Source: Pollutibacter soli (GTDB taxonomy: Bacteria > Bacteroidota > Bacteroidia > Chitinophagales > Chitinophagaceae). From it: a stretch of 64,000 nucleotides of DNA. The notes below the pieces were generated by a model. The model searched no databases. It was not told the DNA's origin and saw only the letters and a list, made by a program, of their open reading frames with translations. Below, in pieces: positions 26,531 to 35,957 of the stretch. The position numbers and the translations under genes were made by a program. The first letter of the stretch is position 1. Each line of letters begins with the position of its first letter. The DNA lies in assembly GCA_029269725.1 (NCBI GenBank), contig JARJHS010000014.1, positions 51,430 to 115,429 of the forward strand, in the 5' to 3' direction.

Positions 26531-27514
26531 ATGCCCGAGCTTGCGAACAGACAGTTTCTGGAGTTTGAAAAACCCGTTAAGGAACTGTATGACCAGATCG
26601 AACAATTGAAAGCAACTTCTGAGAAGAATAAACTGGACCTGTCCGACTCTATAAAAGAGCTCGAAGATCGCATCGTTGCTAAAAAACGTGATATCACTGA
26701 GCATCTTTCTGCCTGGCAGAAAGTTCAATTGAGCCGTCATCCTGACCGCCCATATACATTGGCCTATATCAATCGCATGTGCACCAATTTTGTGGAGCTG
26801 CATGGCGACAGAAATTTCAAAGATGATAAAGCTATTGTTGGCGGGTTTGCCCAGCTGGATGGAGAAACCGTGATGATTATGGGCCAGCAAAAAGGAATTA
26901 ATACAAAGATGCGCCAGTTGCGCAATTTCGGAATGGCCAACCCTGAAGGCTACCGTAAGGCGCTCCGTCTGATGAAACTGGCTGAGAAGTTCAATAAACC
27001 CGTGATCACATTGGTAGATACTCCGGGTGCATTCCCCGGTATCGAAGCAGAAGAACGCGGCCAGGGCGAAGCCATCGCCCGTAATATTTATGAGATGATG
27101 CAACTGAAAGTGCCGATCATCTGCGTAATTATAGGCGAAGGCGCCAGCGGCGGAGCATTGGGTATCGGTGTCGGAGACCGCGTATTTATGATGGAAAACA
27201 CCTGGTACACAGTGATTTCCCCCGAAAGCTGCAGCTCGATCTTATGGAGGAGCTGGGATATGAAAGAAAAGGCCGCCGACGAACTCAAACTTACCCCCGA
27301 TCATATGCTGAAATTCCGCCTCGTAGACGGAGTTATTCCCGAGCCATTGGGTGGCGCTCACTGGGATTATAATGAAGCAGCCGCCATTCTCAAAAAACAC
27401 CTGATACCGGTTGTACAGCAGCTAAAGAAGATCGACCCACGAAAGCGGGTGGAAGAAAGAATTGAAAAATTCAGCCGCATGGGATTCTGGGAAGAAAATG
27501 CTGTGAATCAGTAA
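26531..27514 (+). CDS. accA: Acetyl-CoA carboxylase carboxyltransferase subunit alpha
   Basis: A 327-residue protein matching AccA throughout: an N-terminal helical region ([16 protein letters not shown]), [36 protein letters not shown], then [20 protein letters not shown] and [20 protein letters not shown] with the [12 protein letters not shown] oxyanion segment. With AccD it transfers the carboxyl group from carboxybiotin to acetyl-CoA, the first step of fatty-acid synthesis. The gene is essential in nearly all bacteria. It stands alone here; accD is not in the window. The length is normal. Confidence 0.97.
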   Translation: MPELANRQFLEFEKPVKELYDQIEQLKATSEKNKLDLSDSIKELEDRIVAKKRDITEHLSAWQKVQLSRHPDRPYTLAYINRMCTNFVELHGDRNFKDDKAIVGGFAQLDGETVMIMGQQKGINTKMRQLRNFGMANPEGYRKALRLMKLAEKFNKPVITLVDTPGAFPGIEAEERGQGEAIARNIYEMMQLKVPIICVIIGEGASGGALGIGVGDRVFMMENTWYTVISPESCSSILWRSWDMKEKAADELKLTPDHMLKFRLVDGVIPEPLGGAHWDYNEAAAILKKHLIPVVQQLKKIDPRKRVEERIEKFSRMGFWEENAVNQ

Positions 27515-27628
27515 GCAGGAGGATTTAGCACGCAGGAGAAAACAGCCGGAAGTCAGTGTATTACAGTCACAGGAATTCCATTCAGTTCAACTGCAGGCAC
27601 TCGTTCCGCTAACCCGCCGGCAGGCCGG

Positions 27629-27661
27629 CTGATAACCGACAACTGACAACTGCCAACTATT
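27629..27661 (+). repeat. CAACTGA-type words and GCCGGC hairpin after accA
   Basis: CCGACAACTGACAACTGCCA follows a CCGCCGGCAGGCCGGC hairpin-like core at 27616-27630 in the gap between accA and dapA. Confidence 0.55.
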
Positions 27662-27691
27662 CATTAATTTTCCGTTTTACTTTTTTCTGAT

Positions 27692-28588
27692 ATGCGATAT
27701 AATTTTCGGGGCACAGGTGTAGCCATGATCACACCTTTTGATGCGCAGGGCGAAATTGATTTCAATGCATTGGAGAAACTGGTACATTTCCTTACAGAGG
27801 GAGGAATTGAATACCTCGTAGTACTAGGTACCACTGGCGAAACTGCCACCCTTGATCATAACGAAAAGCAGAAGATATTTTCATTTGTTGCCGGTGCTAA
27901 CAATGGAAAACTTCCATTGGTTGCCGGCATTGGAGGAAATGATACAAGAAGTGTGATCAGTGATTTTAAATCTTATGATCTCGACGGATACAGTGCGATT
28001 TTATCTGTTTCGCCATATTATAACAAACCCAGCCAGGAAGGATTGTTTCAGCATTATCGCGCGATCAGTGAAGCGTCTCCCCTGCCGATGATGTTATATA
28101 ATGTTCCCGGACGGACCGGAATGAATGTTTCAGCGGAAACAACTCTAAGAATAGCTGAAGAATGCCGGAATATTTTCGCAACAAAAGAAGCTTCCGGAAA
28201 TTTCGATCAGATCATGCAGATCATCAAGTACAAGCCTGCCGGTTTTGAAGTGATCAGCGGTGACGATGGAATTACGCTACCGATGATGTCCTGTGGTGCC
28301 ATCGGTGTTATATCTGTTGTGGCCAATGCATATCCGCGGATTTTCTCTGATATGGTTCGGTTATGCCTTGCCGGTGACTATACCACGGCGCAAAAATTGC
28401 ATTACCAGTTAACAGATATCATACCTACTCTTTTCTCAGAAGGCAGCCCCGCAGGTGTGAAAGCTTATATGCAGGAGCTGGGACTTTGTGAAGCACATGT
28501 TCGTCTGCCGGTGGTTCCGGTGAGTTCGGGCTTGCTGAAAAAGATCAGGTCCCTTGCCGAGATCGTGAAGAAGCAGTATGTATTCTGA
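27692..28588 (+). CDS. dapA: 4-hydroxy-tetrahydrodipicolinate synthase
   Basis: A 298-residue TIM-barrel enzyme of the DapA/NAL family that condenses pyruvate with aspartate semialdehyde in lysine and diaminopimelate synthesis. GTTGE is at 46-50, Tyr136 lies in YNVPGRTG with Arg141, and the Schiff-base Lys165 is in ATKEASG, all as expected. The start MRYNFRGTGVAMITPFD is standard for Bacteroidota. No other lys/dap genes are adjacent. The presence of Arg141 after the GxG motif favours a true DapA over other family members, though exact assignment in this family is always less than certain from sequence alone. Confidence 0.93.
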   Translation: MRYNFRGTGVAMITPFDAQGEIDFNALEKLVHFLTEGGIEYLVVLGTTGETATLDHNEKQKIFSFVAGANNGKLPLVAGIGGNDTRSVISDFKSYDLDGYSAILSVSPYYNKPSQEGLFQHYRAISEASPLPMMLYNVPGRTGMNVSAETTLRIAEECRNIFATKEASGNFDQIMQIIKYKPAGFEVISGDDGITLPMMSCGAIGVISVVANAYPRIFSDMVRLCLAGDYTTAQKLHYQLTDIIPTLFSEGSPAGVKAYMQELGLCEAHVRLPVVPVSSGLLKKIRSLAEIVKKQYVF

Positions 28589-28624
28589 TGAAGAAACGTC
28601 AGTGCTGAACAAATAATAATGTGC

Positions 28625-28664
28625 CAGGAATTTGCAACAATACCATGAGCAAATTCCTGTTTTA
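28625..28664 (+). terminator. Intrinsic terminator after dapA
   Basis: CAGGAATTTGC and GCAAATTCCTG form an 11-bp perfect stem with a 13-nt loop, followed by TTTT, 37 bp after the dapA stop. Confidence 0.75.
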
Positions 28665-28712
28665 TCATAATAGCGTCGCACAATCCTTAATTACCTTAAT
28701 TGAAATTACTAG

Positions 28713-30590
28713 ATGAAGTATAACATTGTTCCTGCCATCGCTTTTGCCTTGCTGTTGATATCCTGCAAGAGTACACGAACTACAACCGGCACTGCTTCCC
28801 GCAGTGTTCCGCAAAAGGAAGTCGGAATCAACATCGATCTGAAAAATGTAAACAATGACCAGGTAAAAGTGACTGTGAATGCGCCTGCTATCACGGGGGC
28901 TACAACAGAATTCAAATTTCCACGAATCATTCCCGGAACTTATGCCATAGCCGATTATGGTCGGTATGTCGACAGCTTTTTTGCATACGATAAAGCAGGA
29001 AGACAGTTGCCGGTGGTTCGCAAGGATTCAAACACTTTTGAAATCAGTGGCGCTGAGCAACTCGCAAAACTCACTTACGTTGTAAATGATACTTACGATT
29101 CTGAGATCGGTGATGTGTTTATGGATGAAAGTTCTACGATATTCTCTCCTGCCGGAACAAATATTCTCGCGGGAAAAAATTTCGTGTTGAATATGGCAGG
29201 TTTTGCAGGTTATTTTTCAGGCATGGAGAATATTCCCTACAAACTGGAAATTGCACATCCAGGTGATTTATATGGCGCCACTTCCATGATGGATACGGAA
29301 GCCGCAAAAGACAAAGATGTGTTCCTGCAACCACGATATGCAGAATTGATTGATCACCCGGTGATGTATGCTGCACCGGATACCGCAACATTTACGGTTG
29401 ACGGAATGGAAGTACTGCTGGCTGTTTATTCTCCCAAAAACAAAGCCATCAGTGCACGGGCATTTAAAGCTGATATGCAGAAGATGATGGTTGCACAGAA
29501 AGCTTTCCTCGGCAAGATCAACAACACAAAAAAATACGCCATCCTGTTGTACATCACTGAAAACGACAAAACCGACGCAAGAGGCCAGGGCGCCCTTGAA
29601 CACAACACGTCAACGACTGCAGTTTTCAGCCAATCAATGAAGGCAAAAAGCCTGATCGATGTTATTTCGCATGAATTCTTTCACACACTAACACCTTTGA
29701 AAGTGCATTCCCGCGAAATACAGGATTTCAATTTCAGTGAACCGGTGATGAGTCAGAATCTTTGGATGTATGAAGGTGTCACCGAATACTTTGCTCATCT
29801 TTTCCAGGTCAACCAGGGTTTGATTACTGAAGATGAATTCCTCAAAACAATGGCTGGTAAGATTGCAGAGTCAGGCTACTATGCTGATACGGTTTCGTTT
29901 ACCCGTATGAGTAAGAATGTGGTGGAGCCCGAAATGAAGAAGCAATATGCGAATGTGTACCAGAAAGGAGCGCTGCTCGCTATGTGCATCGATATCATCA
30001 TCAGGGAAAAATCAGGTGGCAAAAAAGGAATTCTCGATGTGATGGGTGAATTGTCCAATATCTATGGACAGGAAAAACCATTCGATGACAACGCTATTTT
30101 TGCTGAGTTTACAAAACTTTCTTATCCGGAGGTTGGAGCATTTCTCCAGGAACATATAATCGGCGGAAAACCGGTTGATTACGAAATGTATTTCGCAAAA
30201 ATGGGTGCAACGCCGATAAATATAAAAGTTCCTGAACCTACAGTTTTTATCATTGGTGAAATGCCCTATATCATGCCGAATGCAAAAAAGCAGATCATTG
30301 CATTGGTACCTGATACAAAAAATGAATTCATGAATTCTATGGGCATCAAAAATCGCGATGTACTTCTGGAAATGAATGGTCAATCGCTGGACGCGACCGA
30401 AATCATGAAAGTCTTGATGGCGGGAAATGGTCTGGATGAGAATGAAACGGTAACGATGAAAATCGAAAGAAACGGAAGTCCGATGGAGCTGAAGGCAAAT
30501 GTAAAACTCAATTACAAGGACCAGCAGGGATATAAGTTTACAGATGAGTCAAAAAAGGCGTTGAAAGACGCGTGGATGAAGGGACGTTGA
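28713..30590 (+). CDS. M61-family metallopeptidase with PDZ domain, lipoprotein
   Basis: A 625-residue exported peptidase. Lipoprotein signal with cysteine at residue 18 (ALLLISCKS). A beta-rich N-terminal domain (about 40-250), the catalytic domain with HEFFH at 320-324 (zinc ligands His320 and His324, catalytic Glu321) and the downstream Glu in MYEGVTEYFAHLF, then a PDZ domain (about 510-600, IGIKNRDVLLEMNGQ). This is the layout of M61 glycyl aminopeptidase-like enzymes. The last residues (KGR-stop) are part of ACGT-type repeat words. It is transcribed alone after the dapA terminator. Confidence 0.92.
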   Translation: MKYNIVPAIAFALLLISCKSTRTTTGTASRSVPQKEVGINIDLKNVNNDQVKVTVNAPAITGATTEFKFPRIIPGTYAIADYGRYVDSFFAYDKAGRQLPVVRKDSNTFEISGAEQLAKLTYVVNDTYDSEIGDVFMDESSTIFSPAGTNILAGKNFVLNMAGFAGYFSGMENIPYKLEIAHPGDLYGATSMMDTEAAKDKDVFLQPRYAELIDHPVMYAAPDTATFTVDGMEVLLAVYSPKNKAISARAFKADMQKMMVAQKAFLGKINNTKKYAILLYITENDKTDARGQGALEHNTSTTAVFSQSMKAKSLIDVISHEFFHTLTPLKVHSREIQDFNFSEPVMSQNLWMYEGVTEYFAHLFQVNQGLITEDEFLKTMAGKIAESGYYADTVSFTRMSKNVVEPEMKKQYANVYQKGALLAMCIDIIIREKSGGKKGILDVMGELSNIYGQEKPFDDNAIFAEFTKLSYPEVGAFLQEHIIGGKPVDYEMYFAKMGATPINIKVPEPTVFIIGEMPYIMPNAKKQIIALVPDTKNEFMNSMGIKNRDVLLEMNGQSLDATEIMKVLMAGNGLDENETVTMKIERNGSPMELKANVKLNYKDQQGYKFTDESKKALKDAWMKGR

Positions 30591-30640
30591 ACGTTTAACG
30601 TAGAACGTAGAACGTAGAACGTAGAACGTAGAACGTCGGC
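30584..30640 (+). repeat. Tandem GAACGTA words after the M61 peptidase
   Basis: GGACGTTGAACGTTTAACGT continues as at least four perfect units of GAACGTA. The stop codon of the peptidase lies inside the word array. A second patch (GTAAACGTATAACGTGTAAC, then GTTAAACGTTT) is at 30672-30702. Confidence 0.8.
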
Positions 30641-31482
30641 TCTTGCTGGTGATAGATGCTTCCGTAATTCAGGTAAACGTATAACGTGTAACGTTAAACG
30701 TTTGTTCTTGCCGATGATGGATGCCGCGCAAAGCAAATCGTGTAATAAACACAATTATCTTCTTAAAAACAGGTCGAGCCTACGGCTCTTGAATCATTAA
30801 TAAATTCTTTGCGGCGGATTGAAATCCGCCGCTATAAGATCATCGAGGCTTGCGCCTCTTTTTTTTTGCAAACACCATAATGAATTGATAGTCTTCACTC
30901 GGCGTTGACGTTCCTTTAGTAAGCTATGGTCATCGAGGCAACCATCTCTTTTTTACATATACGTTAACTAGCAGATGATGTTCATTGGGGATTGGCGATT
31001 TTTTATTGCCGGTAGGTCATCGGGATTAATGCTGCCTGATTTTTATGGAACCATGCGTTCGACAATCTTATAGAGCCGTAGGCTCGGTTTTCTTATAGCC
31101 ACGGAATTCATTCCGTGGTAAAGGATCAATTAAACAAATAAGAGCCGTAGCTCGACGATTTAACAGAGCCGTAGGCCCGATGATTTTTTAGTCATCAGGC
31201 ATGGCAATTTATTTTTTCCAACCATCTGCTCCTGTTTAATACCAATACTGCATCCATTAAAACTACCTGGCGGGCACCAGCGACCGCCCTGCTAACGAAG
31301 CAACAATCCTGATTTCCTTTTATATCGAAATTATCTCCAGCTTAGGCCAGCATTTTACGTTCAACGTTAACCGTAGAACGTAAAACATGGAACCAATTGA
31401 TTAAAATCATGCTCCCTCTTAACTATGGTCATCTTTGCTCTTCCCGTCCCGTTGCATTTTTACACCTGTAAAACAAATCAAA
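30591..31482. other. Repeat-rich intergenic region (892 bp)
   Basis: No gene is visible. Besides word repeats it holds several hairpins: GAGCCTACGGCTC (30775-30787), GCGGCGGATTGAAATCCGCC-type (30811-30832), GAGGCTTGCGCCTC followed by T9 (30845-30868), GAGCCGTAGGCTC (31073-31085), CCACGGAATTCATTCCGTGG (31099-31118) and decayed GAGCCGTAG copies at 31142 and 31165. The hairpin with the T9 tail can act as a terminator. A further ACGT-type patch is at 31352-31387. Confidence 0.7.
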
Positions 31483-31842
31483 ATGGAAACTCTTCAACAC
31501 GCGTACAATCTTGATTTCCCGATAGCAGCAAAAAAAGAATCATTACTCAGTCACTTCATTCACTGGGCCGAGAGCCAGGAAAAGTACAGGTTTGGCTGGG
31601 TAGGTGGAATTCTCGCAGCACATGGATGTATCATTACACCGCTGACCTTACTGGCCGTTGTATTCGGTGGAAACAATATCGTGTTCTGGGTAGCAGCCAT
31701 CGTGGCCATGGGTATTTCCCTGATCGCCAATCTCGCTGCACTTCCAACAAAATATACCATTCCCGTTTTCTTTTTCAGCATCCTGATCGATATCACCGTA
31801 GTTGTTTTATCTCTGGCGACAGGCTTTGGGCTGATAAGCTAA
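31483..31842 (+). CDS. Small inner-membrane protein
   Basis: A 119-residue protein with a polar start (METLQHAYNLDFPIA) and three probable membrane helices in the C-terminal two thirds (about 44-62, 65-85 and 92-115). The ATG at 31483 is preferred over an upstream non-ATG start at 31435 because a spaced A-rich stretch precedes it and the shorter protein has a normal N-terminus. I do not recognise the family. It stands alone between the repeat field and the phage-like tail genes and is followed by a hairpin. Confidence 0.7.
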   Translation: METLQHAYNLDFPIAAKKESLLSHFIHWAESQEKYRFGWVGGILAAHGCIITPLTLLAVVFGGNNIVFWVAAIVAMGISLIANLAALPTKYTIPVFFFSILIDITVVVLSLATGFGLIS

Positions 31843-31962
31843 CTGCTACGAATTGATTTCAGAAAAACAGGTTTAAAATCCTTTCTCGAACAAGCATACT
31901 TACTAAACCAATTCAATCAATAACCCGCAAAGGTTTACCATTTGAAGCCGATTTTTCGTTTG

Positions 31963-31989
31963 GGGCAGGTAGAGATCACCTGCCCTTTT
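31963..31989. terminator. Hairpin between the membrane protein and the tail tube gene
   Basis: GGGCAGGT-N7-ACCTGCCC forms a perfect 8-bp stem followed by TTTTG on the plus strand. It lies about 120 bp after the membrane protein stop and 44 bp after the minus-strand tube stop, so it may serve both directions. Confidence 0.55.
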
Positions 31990-32032
31990 GCATTTGCCAT
32001 ATAGGACATTTCCACATTAATTAGTAAAGCGA

Positions 32033-32485
32033 TTATTCTTCAACAGAAATTCCCTCATGAGACAATTCCAAAGTTTCAACGGCCACTTCGTTACCATCGG
32101 CTTTCAGATCGGAAGACTGAACTTTCACAGGGAAAGCATTGTAGATTTTCCACTTCCTTACAATATTACCCTCTTCGTTGAGTAATGAAATAACAACATC
32201 CTCTTTCCTTACATTCAAACCTCGCGATGCCATCTTTATCCAATCATCTTTTTTCCCTTTAAATACACCCCTTTTAAGCGTTACTGTTCCATCTTTCCGT
32301 CCGGGAATTGAGTTTAAATCGCCCGAAAACCGCGGTTCATTTCCGCGAAAATCAATTAGCTGATGTTCACTTCCTAACCCTGAAATTTCTGTGAAATAAA
32401 AATCCTGATCATCAATCCTGGCAATGAAATTAAATTGTGGTTTCCGCGCTTCCGGCACAGTACCTTCTTTTATACGTTCTCCCAT
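32033..32485 (-). CDS. Phage-like tail tube protein (T4 gp19-like)
   Basis: A 150-residue protein that matches the tail tube family of contractile systems: NFIARIDDQDFYFTEISGLG, GRKDGTVTLKRGVFKG, and the ending WKIYNAFPVKVQSSDL, EVAVETLELSHEGISVEE. Such proteins stack as hexamers to form the inner tube of phages, R-type pyocins and extracellular contractile injection systems. Encoded 42 bp downstream of the sheath gene on the same strand. No baseplate, spike, cap or effector gene follows, so what it forms here is unclear. Confidence 0.85.
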   Translation of the reverse strand: MGERIKEGTVPEARKPQFNFIARIDDQDFYFTEISGLGSEHQLIDFRGNEPRFSGDLNSIPGRKDGTVTLKRGVFKGKKDDWIKMASRGLNVRKEDVVISLLNEEGNIVRKWKIYNAFPVKVQSSDLKADGNEVAVETLELSHEGISVEE

Positions 32486-32527
32486 GATCTATCATTTTAT
32501 ATGTTGAAAATTTGTTTGAGTGAATGA

Positions 32528-34021
32528 TTACTGCATCTGCTGATGTTGAACCAATTCAAAAGAAATAAATTCACCGGGCCTCAGCATTGCAATCATCACA
32601 ATAGCCTTCAGCAATCCATTCTGCATATCAGCTGCAGTCATAGACTCCCCTAAGCCGAGCTTGACGTGAAAGGCCTCTTCCGGTTTACTTCCCTGCAATG
32701 CTCCCTGCCTCCACAAACCGGTGAGAAAATTCTGCATCATGCCTTTCATCTTCACCCATGTACCTGCATCATTGGGTTCAAATACCCAGGCTTTACACGC
32801 AAGGATGAGTGATTGTTCAATCATCATCAAAGTTCTTCTTACACTGATATAACGCCAGTCATTGCTGTTTCCATCCAGCGTTCTTGCACCCCATACGATG
32901 ATACCACGACCTTCAAACTCACGTATCGCATTTACAGATTTCCCCGCAACAGGATCCACATTCATATTTTCCTGATGACGGCCTGTTATTTTTACCGATG
33001 CAGACTGCACGGAAGCAATAGACACATTCGCAGGCGCTTTCCATGGTCCGAGGGTCAGATCAACCGTTGTATATATCCCTGCAATTGCCGCACCAGGCGG
33101 AAGCAGGTTCAATCTGCTACTGATGGTTTCCATTATTTGTTTGTAAACTATACTCGATTGAACAAGTGTATTGTGTAATTCCGATAATTTAATCGCTTGT
33201 TCTGTCGCGGTATCACACCCGGGAACTGCATTGTATTCATCAAGGGCTTTGAGTGCCGCTTGTTCCGGTAATATTTTTTTGAGATCGGTCGGATAAATAT
33301 CCAGGTTCGCCAGGCTTACTTGTGTTTGACCCACAACAGATGTATTCAACCATGGATAATATGCCGCGCCATAACTCCTGTTTGATTCACCAATGGCATC
33401 TCTGAAATGCTGAATCGTGGCAGCAGAATCTACATCAGTATCATCAGGTATTACATCGAGTATTGCGAAACAGGATTTGGTGTCGGCACAGAATTTCAGC
33501 ATATCCTGGTAAAGCAGATAACAACTATCACGATGAGAAACAAAATCAGGAGCCAGGATCAATGAGGGGCCGGGTGTCGATGTGAGCTTCTCAAAAACAC
33601 CAAGCTTTTTAAAATCGTCAGCGTTTATTCTTTGTACAGAGTCATCGCCATCGTATCCCCCCAACGAAAGAATGAAGCAATCGCCTCCACCATTCTGAAA
33701 GAAGAGCAGCATACAATGAAAAAGATAAAACCTTTCGTCAGGTCCTGATATCATGGATGGATCAAATACCAGCGGAACGGCAGAATCTGTCACCGGCAAA
33801 TCAATAGTAAACCGATGCTGACAGGCACCTCCAAAAATTTCTTCGAATTCAATGAATGAAGAAATCCGGATGGGTTCGCCAATAAGACTAATGTCATTTT
33901 TCTTCCATTTTTCAGTATACCCGACAAAAACAGGCAAAGCTGTTTCGACAGCGACAACTGACATGGGTAAGGGATTTACCTCCTGCACATATACTCCGGG
34001 AGTTTTGTATTCATTTGACAT
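32528..34021 (-). CDS. Phage-like tail sheath protein
   Basis: A 497-residue sheath protein. The N-terminus begins SNEYKTPGVYVQEVNPLPMS, the standard GVYVxE start of sheath proteins, and the C-terminal domain carries GIIVWGARTL, WRYISVRRTLMMIEQSLILA, then FVFEPND-like WVFEPND and a final FELVQ segment. The C-terminal domain is the part that interlocks in the contracted state. Together with the tube gene it forms the minimum contractile pair. Length is close to that of sheath proteins of extracellular contractile systems. Upstream there are no other tail genes. Confidence 0.9.
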   Translation of the reverse strand: MSNEYKTPGVYVQEVNPLPMSVVAVETALPVFVGYTEKWKKNDISLIGEPIRISSFIEFEEIFGGACQHRFTIDLPVTDSAVPLVFDPSMISGPDERFYLFHCMLLFFQNGGGDCFILSLGGYDGDDSVQRINADDFKKLGVFEKLTSTPGPSLILAPDFVSHRDSCYLLYQDMLKFCADTKSCFAILDVIPDDTDVDSAATIQHFRDAIGESNRSYGAAYYPWLNTSVVGQTQVSLANLDIYPTDLKKILPEQAALKALDEYNAVPGCDTATEQAIKLSELHNTLVQSSIVYKQIMETISSRLNLLPPGAAIAGIYTTVDLTLGPWKAPANVSIASVQSASVKITGRHQENMNVDPVAGKSVNAIREFEGRGIIVWGARTLDGNSNDWRYISVRRTLMMIEQSLILACKAWVFEPNDAGTWVKMKGMMQNFLTGLWRQGALQGSKPEEAFHVKLGLGESMTAADMQNGLLKAIVMIAMLRPGEFISFELVQHQQMQ

Positions 34022-34591
34022 GATCCGTGGTTTTAAAGAGTGATTTACAAAAGATCCTGAGAAATGCTACTAACAGGTACGCGATGGTACCGGCGAAGAA
34101 ATAACAGCCGCGAAGAATTAAATTACACTGTTAAGTTAGGATAGATTCAGCAACCGGGGATAAACCCTGGTACCCGGGTTCAATGTCAGTATGTAAATAC
34201 CTCTGTGGATGTGAATGTCAGATAAAAATTTCCGGGCAGATTTGCAGGAAGGCTATTACAGAAGGTATCCCGGGAGATCTGCTGCATAATTTTTTTATCT
34301 GAATTAAGCATTATCCTGACAGAAATCATTCTGCTTCAGAATATTTCTAATATCATCTTCGATAGAAAACCTCCCGTTTTCTGGTGAGATTGAGTTGTTC
34401 ACACAGTATTTAAGCCTGGAACAGGCAGACTTGTAAAGACATTTTATATTTTAATATATACAGAATTTCATTTTCTAAAAAGGGAACATTATTTTTATCG
34501 AAGTCGCAGGATCAACTATTTATTTTTATATTGCTTCATAGTAAGTTTCAACGTTATTCAAATTTTATCTAAAAGTCAAAACCTTTCATTA
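34022..34591. other. 570-bp divergent gap upstream of the tail genes and the MFS transporter
   Basis: No gene is seen. It has to contain the promoters of the tail sheath gene (minus) and of the MFS gene (plus). A GC-rich patch with CCGGGGATAAACCCTGGTAC near 34159 stands out from AT-rich surroundings. Nothing else recognisable. Confidence 0.4.
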
Positions 34592-35833
34592 ATGAGCGAG
34601 AACATTAATAAAAGCGCGCTCTTCAACGGTAGCTGCTTTGCCCTAATTACGACGGCCTTCACGTTTTCTATCCGTGCGGGTATCCTTCCCCAGTTGGGAG
34701 AATCATTCGGTCTTACAGCCGAACAACTGGGTTTTATTAATTCCATGTGGTTCCTGGGATTTCCGATCTCCATGATCATCGGAGGCCTGGTGTATCATTC
34801 CTTTGGTCCGAAAAACATCATGCTCGTGGCATTCGTTTGTCACACTATCGGAATTCTCACCACAATTTATGCTGGCAGTTACACCACTTTGCTGGTGTCA
34901 ACGCTGTTTATCGGTATCGGTAACGGTTGTACGGAAGCGGCTTGTAATCCAATGATCGCAGACATGTATTCAGGCGACAAAATGAGTAAGATGCTGAACA
35001 GGTTCCATATGTGGTTTCCGGGTGGCATCGTAGTCGGTAGCCTGATTTCAAAATTCATGACTGATGCGAACATGAGCTGGCAGGCGCAGATGTGGGTTAC
35101 GATGATTCCTACGATCATCTATGCTGTGCTGTTCTTTGGCAAAACATTTCCCAAACCAAAATTCGAAGGTGCTGCCCATATTAGTCAGAACCTGAAAGCG
35201 ATGGGAACATGGACATACATCTTCATTTTCGTTTGTATGGCACTGACTGCGATCACAGAGTTCGGTCCGCAGCAATGGGTAGGATTGATCATGTCTAAAA
35301 GTGGCGCGAGCCCAATGCTGATCCTGGCGCTGGTGACAGGTCTGATGGCCGTGGGCAGATGGTTTGGTGGCCCGGTAACACATGCACTTGGTCAGACCGG
35401 TGTTTTATTGGGAGGATCAATCTTTGCGGCAATCGGTATATATCTTTTCAGTACTGTTACAGGTCCGCTGGCTTATGTTGCAGCGATCTTTTTTGCCATT
35501 GGTGTTTGCTTTTTCTGGCCCACCATGGTCGGTGCCGTGGCACAGCGTGTACCATTAAGTGGCGCACTCGGCATGTCAATTGTTGGAGGGGTTGGAATGT
35601 TTTCCACCGCTATATTCCAGCCTTTCATCGGAAGCTGGATTGATTCAGCCAAAGCTGCAAAAGCTGCCGAAGGCCTTTCAGGAAACGAGCTGGAACTTGC
35701 TGCAGGCCAGGCAACCCTTACTAAAATGGTTGCTTTTCCTGCGATACTGATTGTACTGTTCCTGATCTTCTTCTTCTGGCAGAAAAAAGCCAACCCGAGA
35801 GTGTCTGGCGCTGTTCCTGCAGGCGCACATTAA
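34592..35833 (+). CDS. MFS transporter
   Basis: A 413-residue inner-membrane transporter with 12 probable helices. It begins with a short polar segment (SENINKSALFNGSC), followed by GESFGLTAEQLGFINSMWFLGF and the loop GLVYHSFGPKN in the position of the MFS A-motif between helices 2 and 3. A charged loop splits the two halves (KTFPKPKFEG). The general form matches the FHS or nucleoside:proton-type groups, but the substrate cannot be assigned. It ends with a clear intrinsic terminator and stands alone. Confidence 0.85.
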   Translation: MSENINKSALFNGSCFALITTAFTFSIRAGILPQLGESFGLTAEQLGFINSMWFLGFPISMIIGGLVYHSFGPKNIMLVAFVCHTIGILTTIYAGSYTTLLVSTLFIGIGNGCTEAACNPMIADMYSGDKMSKMLNRFHMWFPGGIVVGSLISKFMTDANMSWQAQMWVTMIPTIIYAVLFFGKTFPKPKFEGAAHISQNLKAMGTWTYIFIFVCMALTAITEFGPQQWVGLIMSKSGASPMLILALVTGLMAVGRWFGGPVTHALGQTGVLLGGSIFAAIGIYLFSTVTGPLAYVAAIFFAIGVCFFWPTMVGAVAQRVPLSGALGMSIVGGVGMFSTAIFQPFIGSWIDSAKAAKAAEGLSGNELELAAGQATLTKMVAFPAILIVLFLIFFFWQKKANPRVSGAVPAGAH

Positions 35834-35865
35834 GTTTTAGGTTATACGTGTTAAGTTATAAGTTG
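35831..35865 (+). repeat. TTATAAGTT-type words after the MFS stop
   Basis: The stop is followed by TAAGTTTTAGGTTATACGTG and then TTAAGTTATAAGTTG, immediately before the terminator hairpin. Gene-end word family. Confidence 0.5.
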
Positions 35866-35866
35866 A

Positions 35867-35898
35867 AGTCCGCTGTTTAACCAGCGGACTTTTTTTTT
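35867..35898 (+). terminator. Intrinsic terminator after the MFS gene
   Basis: AGTCCGCTG-TTTAAC-CAGCGGACT with a following run of eight T. Confidence 0.9.
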
Positions 35899-35957
35899 AT
35901 GCGCAGGATATTGAACATTTGAATAATAGTTCGTTGAATTTCCAAATCAGATTTTTT

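Noticed and set aside
30584..30640. GAACGTA tandem as a replication origin iteron set
   Set aside because: There is no dnaA box array, no dnaA or rep gene, and the same words occur after other genes.
32033..34021. Prophage
   Set aside because: Only sheath and tube are present. No integrase, capsid, terminase, lysis genes or attachment repeats were seen.
34159..34190. GC-rich patch CCGGGGATAAACCC as a terminator or operator
   Set aside because: The two halves do not pair well enough, and there is no T run or symmetric core.
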